NCBI GenBank assembly: GCA_937965925.1
Contig: CALCME010000069.1
Span: 1-22,468 of the forward strand
DNA: 22,468 nucleotides
Reading direction: 5' to 3'
Source of the DNA: Candidatus Absconditabacterales bacterium
GTDB lineage: Bacteria > Patescibacteriota > Gracilibacteria > Absconditabacterales > Absconditicoccaceae
In this document: in pieces, positions 17,055 through 22,468 of the stretch
Position numbering within the stretch: the stretch's first letter is position 1
Layout of the letters: every line of letters starts with the position of its first letter
Made by a program: the position numbers and the translations under genes
Notes under the pieces: generated by a model
The model's database searches: none
What the model saw: only the letters and a program-made list of their open reading frames with translations
What the model was told of the DNA's origin: nothing

Positions 17055-20000
17055 ATGTTCGAACGATTTGTAAATAAAATAATTGGTGATCACAACCAAA
17101 AGCAAATTAAAAAAGTAATGCCTCTCGTACACAGTATTAATGAACTGTACGAATCTTGGCATGATCTTTCTGATGAAGAAATTCAGGCGAAAACTCCTGA
17201 ATTCAAGAAAAGGCTCTCTGACTGAGAATCTCTTGATGATCTCCTTCCAGAAGCATTCGCTACTGTTAAGCAAGCGTGTAAGAGACTTGTGGGACAAGAG
17301 TTTGAAGTAAAAGGAAATACAGAGACATGGAATATGATTCCATATGATGTACAGCTTGTGTGATGAATAATGATTCATCAAGGAAAGATGGCAGAGATGA
17401 GGACGTGAGAATGAAAAACACTTGTCGCAACACTTCCTTGTTACCTGAATGCACTGTCAGGAAAGTGAGTACATGTGGTAACAGTAAATGACTACTTAGC
17501 TTCTCGTGATGCTGAATGGATGGGGAATCTGTATGGACGATTGTGACTGTCAGTTGGATCTGTTGTAAAATGAGTCCCAGTGAAAACGAGAAGAGATCAA
17601 TACGAAAAAGATATTACGTATGTTGAAAACTCAGAACTAGGATTTGATTATCTTCGTGATAATCTCGCTAAGACACTTGAAGAAAGAAATATGCTGCGAA
17701 GACCAATGCATTATGCGATTGTGGATGAGGTGGATAGTATTCTGATTGATGAAGCAAGAACACCACTTATTATTTCACAACCTAGCTGAGAACCTACAGA
17801 GAAATATGAATACTATGCACAGATCGTGAAATTATTGACTCCATCAAAAAGTAAGAAAAAAGTGAGTAAATGATTTTTGGCTGAATTGATGAAAGATGGA
17901 GCTGAAGAAGAAGGAGAAAAAGATGAGGGTGGGGATTACTATATAGATGAAAAGACAAAATCTGTTACATTGAGTAGTGAAGGTATTCAAAAACTTGAGA
18001 AAATACTTAACGTGGAACACTTGTATAAAGAACTATGATATGGCGAAATTCACCACATTGAGAACTCACTTAAGGCTCAGGCGGTATATAATAAGGATAA
18101 AGAATATTTGGTTCGTGATGGACAAGTGATGATTGTCGATGATCATACGTGACGTGTTATGCCATGAAGAAGATTTAGTCAGTGATTACATCAGGCGATA
18201 GAAGCAAAAGAGAATGTTGCGATTCAAAGAGAGAGTAGGACGCTTGCATCAATCACTTACCAGAATTTCTTCAAACAGTACGAAAAACTGAGTGGAATGA
18301 CGTGAACAGCCCTTACGGAAGCTGAAGAGTTTGAAAAGATTTATGAAACAGAAACGGTTACCATTCCTACCAATAAGCCTATTTTGAGAGTAGATAAGCA
18401 AGATCAGGTCTACTTTAATCAAGATGCAAAACGAAATGCTATTGTAGATCATATTCAATTCTATCATAGCGTGTGAGTACCAATATTGATTTGAACAAGT
18501 TCGATTCAAACATCTGAACTGGTATCCTCTGTGTTAAATAAATCTCACGTAAAACATTTTGTTCTGAACGCGAAATTTCATGAACAAGAGGCGAACATTG
18601 TGATGAATGCTGGGAAGCAATGAAGTATTGTTGTTGCAACTAATATGGCTTGACGTGGTACTGATATCAAGCTTGAAAAGTGAATGAATGAAGCACTGGC
18701 AGCATGATATGCATCAGCAATTTCTGAAAAACTATCACATATTTGATCGTTCGTTGCTACTGTGTATTCTGAGATAGAGTATACTCGATTTCTTACAGCA
18801 GTGCGTGCTCATTTTTGAATTCCTGACAGTGAGCAATCTTGAAACTCTTTCTCGACAGATCTTGTCAAAATATCTGTAACGAAGAATAAGGCAAAAAAGA
18901 ACGCTGAAGACGCATATGCAACTCTCACGTTTAGTTCGGTTTCTCCAACGGTTGATACTGAGGTTGAAGAGAGAGAACTTCACTTTGGATTATTGATTCT
19001 TGGAACTGAAAAACATGAATCTCGTCGTATAGATAATCAGCTTCGTGGGCGTGCATGAAGACAGGGTGATCCGTGAATGTCTGTGTTTTTTGTTGCTATG
19101 GATGATGAAATTATGCGTAAGATGTGATGAGATAAGATCCAATGAGTCGCAAGGATGATGCTTGGTAAGGATGAACTAGAATCTATGGCGTTTACTCAGA
19201 AGCAGTTTACAAACTCAATCGAAAGAGCTCAGAAACAAATGGAAGGTCGACATTTTGGTATTAGAAAGCATTTGTTTGATTATGATAGTGTGATAAACAA
19301 ACAAAGAATGAAAATCTATTCGAAACGTGATGAGATTCTTTGAGTGTGAAATGATTATTCTGAATGAAATACTTGAGATGAAACTATTGTATGATTAGAT
19401 ATCTTAGATGAATCAAGGCATTATATAGATGATGTTGTCTGATCTCTTGTCTCTACGTATGCGACATATAAACCATGGAACGTAGGTGAACTTACAGAAT
19501 CAATAGAGCAAATTACAACAGTTGCGTTTGAAGATCATGAGCTTTTAGCTTTGAATTCTTCATCGTCTTTGAAAGCATTTCTTATTGAGAAATTACATGA
19601 ATCATTTGATTTAAAATTAGAGTGAATCGATGAAGAACGTTCGCTTGCGTACGTTAAGAAAATAACCTTGTCAGTTATTGATAAATACCGAGTAGAGCAT
19701 ATAGATGAAATGTCTTATTTGAGAGAAAAGGTCTCTCTTTGGAGTTACGCTCAGCAAGACCCTCTCGTGATCTATAAAAAAGAAGCATACGATAAATTTA
19801 CCTGACTATTGGCGACGTTCAAAAAAGAGACACTTTCAATGATCATGAGAACCAATTTTCAGGAAATACAATGAGCTGAACAACTTGCAGAACAGTTAGA
19901 AAATGCAACATGAGAAGTAGATATTATGGAAGTATTGAAAAAAGTTGCATGAGATGTAGACATCTGAACCTTAAATAAAATGCAACAAATGGCTCAACAG

Positions 20001-20315
20001 CAATGAGCAGTGTGAGTAGCTAACGCTATTGAGAAACACAAAAAGGTAGAGCTAAGTAGTGGACAGTCTGCGACGGTTATCGAAGAAGATGATGAGTTTG
20101 AAATTCTAGAGTTAGATGATGAAGATCTCGTTGTGACCTCATCATCATCTACTTCATCATGATCAGATATCGAAGTAATTCAACCAGTACGTAAAAAGTT
20201 GAGACCAAACGATAAGATAAATGTTCAATATCAAGATGGACGTATTGAATATGCCGTCAAATATAAGAAGATAAAAGAGAAGATAGAATCTGGGGAAGTG
20301 AAGGTTGTTTCTTAG
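17055..20315 (+). CDS. secA: Preprotein translocase ATPase SecA, enlarged
   Basis: SecA drives export of signal-peptide proteins through SecYEG. This one is 1,086 residues, against about 900 in Escherichia coli. It starts [20 protein letters not shown]. Walker A is MRTGEGKT (115-122), the DEAD-like box is [19 protein letters not shown] from 223, the crosslinking-domain start is conserved, and motor 2 has MAGRGTDIKL (531-540) and [20 protein letters not shown] from 650. Between GTD and KHESRR there are 116 residues, where E. coli has about 50, so about 67 are inserted. The tail has an acidic, Ser-rich linker and a basic end [20 protein letters not shown]. The usual C-terminal zinc-binding CxCxSGxxxxxxCC is absent. 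The ATG at 17055 was chosen over an in-frame TTG 39 bases upstream. It is flanked by a promoter and a strong terminator, so it is probably monocistronic. Confidence 0.97.
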
Positions 20316-20360
20316 AGTGAAATGCAAAACGTGAGTGGAAAATTTGAATATGATTATGTG

Positions 20361-20394
20361 GTCTTTCTTTTGCTAGCAAAAGGGAGACTTTTTT
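20361..20394 (+). terminator. Rho-independent terminator of secA
   Basis: GTCTTTCTTTTG pairs with CAAAAGGGAGAC (12 pairs, two G-U) around a CTAG loop and is followed by six T. It lies 45 bases after the secA stop. Confidence 0.85.
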
Positions 20395-20477
20395 GCTCTA
20401 TAGGAAATTTTAAACCAATTCTCTATAGATGTATACATACTCCAATTATTAAGTGAGTTTTGAGTATAAAATAGAGT

Positions 20478-20503
20478 GATTCTCAGCTTATATGTTGAGA
20501 ATC
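20478..20503 (+). other. Perfect hairpin in the leader of the second ABC gene
   Basis: GATTCTCA and TGAGAATC form a perfect eight-pair stem with a ten-base loop, about 40 bases before the ATG of the second ABC gene. Five A follow it, so it is not a plus-strand terminator. A TATAAA just upstream could be a -10, but I see no matching -35. It could be an operator (inverted repeat) or a leader RNA structure. Confidence 0.45.
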
Positions 20504-20542
20504 AAAAATCCGTGGGATTATTTTACTTAAATTCAATGGCTC

Positions 20543-22396
20543 ATGAATTTTTCTGAACAAGTGAGAGAATATCTTTTCCCTTTATGGGTCGATAAAACTA
20601 TTACCACAAAAGGTATAATTTTTAAGGCTGTAGGAACGATTTATGGTATGAGTACACCTCTTTTTATAAGAGAATTAGCTTCCCGTATTGAAATTGCAGA
20701 TATGCAATGATTATATCAAATAGTTCTTTTCTTTGTGCTGTATTCTGTCTTCTTTTATTGGGCTAGATATTCAATCAGAAATTGGGGGCGAGTGACGACA
20801 AGAGAACGATACGAACAAGTATTAAATGAAAAGTATTTGAAGAAATTTGTTCATTTGAATAATAACTTTACAGAAAAACTATGAACAGGAAGAGCGATTG
20901 CGATCGTGAATAAATGAGTTGATATACGAAGAATGTCACTGAAGAATCTTGTCGAAAAGTGTACTGAATTGTTTTTTGCAATTATCTTTACTCTTATATT
21001 GCTTTGAAATGCTTGATGGCGATATGTTATAGCATTTTTTGGCGCAGTTCTGTTTATCTTTATGCTTGCGAACTATTTCAATTCGTTCATTTTGGCTTGA
21101 AGGAGAAAAAGAAAAGCAGTAAGAGTGATCTATTCAAACTTTGTCGTGAGACTAATTATGTCTAAGTTCGAAATTTTACAGTCATGAAATCGACAAAAAG
21201 AACATCAAAAAATAAAAACATTTACTGATGAGATGATTTGAATTACTTCGTGATATTCAAGTAGTGTTATTGCTTTTTTCTTTTGAAATACTATTCTTTT
21301 GTATTGTTTAGTGATTTTTTGTCTGCTGTTTGTTGGATTACAGGTAGTCTCATGATCAGCTGATATTTCACAGTTTGCAGCAATGTCTGCGATGTTAATT
21401 CTGATCGTAGAGAAAATAAAATCTCTTCTGAATTTTTATAAAGATATATCCAGAGACTGGGTTCATGTTGAAAAGCTATTTACGCTTTTTGATGAAGCTA
21501 AAGAAATAGATATGCAAGAGCATCTACCAGACTTGATGTTTTCACAATGAGATATTGATATACAGAATATTACATACTGATATGAGTGAAATATGGTCTT
21601 CTCAGATTTCTCACTCCATATTTCTGGCTGAAAGAAAACAGCACTTGTCTGAGTCAGTTGATCAGGAAAATCAACGTTGGTCAAATTGATTTCTGGGTGT
21701 CTTTCACCTTCTCAGGGAAAGATAGTAATTGATAATCAATGATTGGATCAATTTTCTCTGACCTCGTACTACAAGCATATCTGATACCTTACGCAAGAAC
21801 CAAGTGTGTTTGATGGAACAATTTATGATAATCTTACCTATGCAATAGATACAGGACTCTTTTCTAAAGATGAGATAACAAAAAAAGTAGAGCAGGCGAT
21901 TAGTTTGTCTAAGTGTGAGTTTGTATATGACTTTTCAGAATGACTTCAAACTGAAATTGGAGAACGCGGAGTGAGACTGAGTGGAGGACAGCGTCAACGT
22001 CTGGCGATAGCAAAAGTAATCTTGAAAGATCCATCAATCATAATTCTAGATGAACCGACATCAGCGCTCGATAGTTTCTCTGAAGAGGCAATCACGCAGG
22101 CGATGAATAATCTGTTCGCATGAAGAACAGTGATCATTATCGCACATAGACTTCAGACAGTGAAAGAGGCAGATGATATTATTGTCTTGGGAAATGAGAG
22201 ACTAGAAGCTAGAAACCAGAAATGAGAAAAATGAGATTTGAAACATCAAGAAAACTCAAATACGAGGGGTGAACTCGTGAGGAGTCCGGAAAAGTCTACA
22301 AGATGAAGTATTGTCATAGAGAGAGGGACGCATAAGGAGTTAGTTGAAATGTGATGATATTATGCTAAGATGTTGGAAGTGCAGACAGGGTTTTAG
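20543..22396 (+). CDS. ABC exporter half-transporter, second copy
   Basis: This 617-residue protein has the same layout as the first copy. A membrane domain covers about residues 15-310. The ATPase domain has Walker A GVSGSGKST from 370, [13 protein letters not shown], signature [10 protein letters not shown] from 479, Walker [15 protein letters not shown] and H-loop [10 protein letters not shown]. The ATPase domains of the two copies share near-identical motif segments, including SALDSFSEE after Walker B, while the membrane domains have diverged. Near the C-terminus an insert of about 36 residues (about 551-590, hydrophilic, rich in Glu, Lys, Arg and Asn) splits the usual VLxxGxIxERGTH element. 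The first copy has a much shorter insert at the same place. The catalytic Glu is present in both, so both sites could hydrolyse ATP. It starts at ATG without a Shine-Dalgarno sequence and is followed after 17 bases by a phosphoesterase gene. Confidence 0.95.
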
Positions 22397-22413
22397 TTTT
22401 TCACATGTAAATT

Positions 22414-22468
22414 ATGAAAATAGCAGTAATGTCTGATTCCCATGATGATTGGAATTCTTTAGAGAATG
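22414..22468 (+). CDS. YfcE-type metallophosphoesterase, N-terminal end only (3' partial)
   Basis: Eighteen complete codons are visible, reading MKIAVMSDSHDDWNSLEN. This is the standard opening of YfcE/MJ0936-type phosphodiesterases: a first beta strand, then S-D-x-H with the first two metal ligands (Asp8, His10), then a helix. It starts 17 bases after the second ABC gene and is likely co-transcribed with it. The rest lies outside the window. Confidence 0.8.
   Translation, partial: MKIAVMSDSHDDWNSLEN

Noticed and set aside
20322..20474. Plus-strand frame of 50 codons after secA
   Set aside because: It contains the strong secA terminator hairpin and T run, has no promoter or ribosome-binding site, and its composition does not look like a protein.
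22255..22305. Ribozyme-like string (CTCGTGAGGAGTCCGGAAA) near the end of the second ABC gene
   Set aside because: It resembles part of a hammerhead core but lacks the CUGANGA box and the second stem; the segment lies inside an intact coding frame and encodes the hydrophilic insert.

Overview
The window reads sensibly only when UGA is translated as glycine (genetic code 25). With the standard code almost every gene falls into short pieces. With UGA as Gly, long and clearly conserved proteins appear: YchF, HflX, CopA, MoxR, SecA and two ABC transporters. All 17 genes whose ends are visible stop at TAA or TAG, and none stops at TGA. This recoding is established for Candidatus Absconditabacteria (SR1) and Candidatus Gracilibacteria (BD1-5/GN02) of the Patescibacteria/CPR. 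With the AT-rich composition and the scarcity of Shine-Dalgarno sequences, I infer a member of that group. I cannot choose between the two lineages from this window, and no tRNA-Gly(UCA) is visible here.

Layout, left to right. (1) 1-2009: the tail of a DUF2075-type helicase, then a complete DUF2779-type protein joining a PD-(D/E)xK nuclease to a DEDD-exonuclease-like domain. (2) 2092-7558, plus strand: YchF, an unrecognised 561-residue exported or anchored protein, a membrane protein with a bacterial PH-like domain, a (GAAAA)n purine tract, a SanA/YdcF-type DUF218 protein and the ribosome-associated GTPase HflX. (3) 7613-8161: a short BatD-like protein. (4) 8223-11890, minus strand: a copper operon made of a heavy-metal domain/TauE-SafE/cupredoxin fusion followed by a CopA P-type ATPase. 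(5) 11891-12359: the divergent control region. (6) 12360-15151: MoxR ATPase, DUF58 protein and a one-helix protein shaped like DUF4381. A 44-residue membrane protein lies on the opposite strand between moxR and the DUF58 gene. (7) 15161-22396: an ABC half-transporter, secA and a second ABC half-transporter. (8) 22414 to the end: the start of a YfcE-type metallophosphoesterase.

BatD-like, MoxR, DUF58 and DUF4381-like proteins together make up a Bat-type (aerotolerance/envelope stress) gene set, here split by the oppositely oriented copper operon; I see no VWA-domain BatA/BatB. The copper genes can be read as capture, membrane handling and export of Cu(I). The two ABC proteins share a very similar ATPase domain and may be paralogues or two halves of one exporter. 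I saw no transposase, CRISPR array, rRNA or tRNA.
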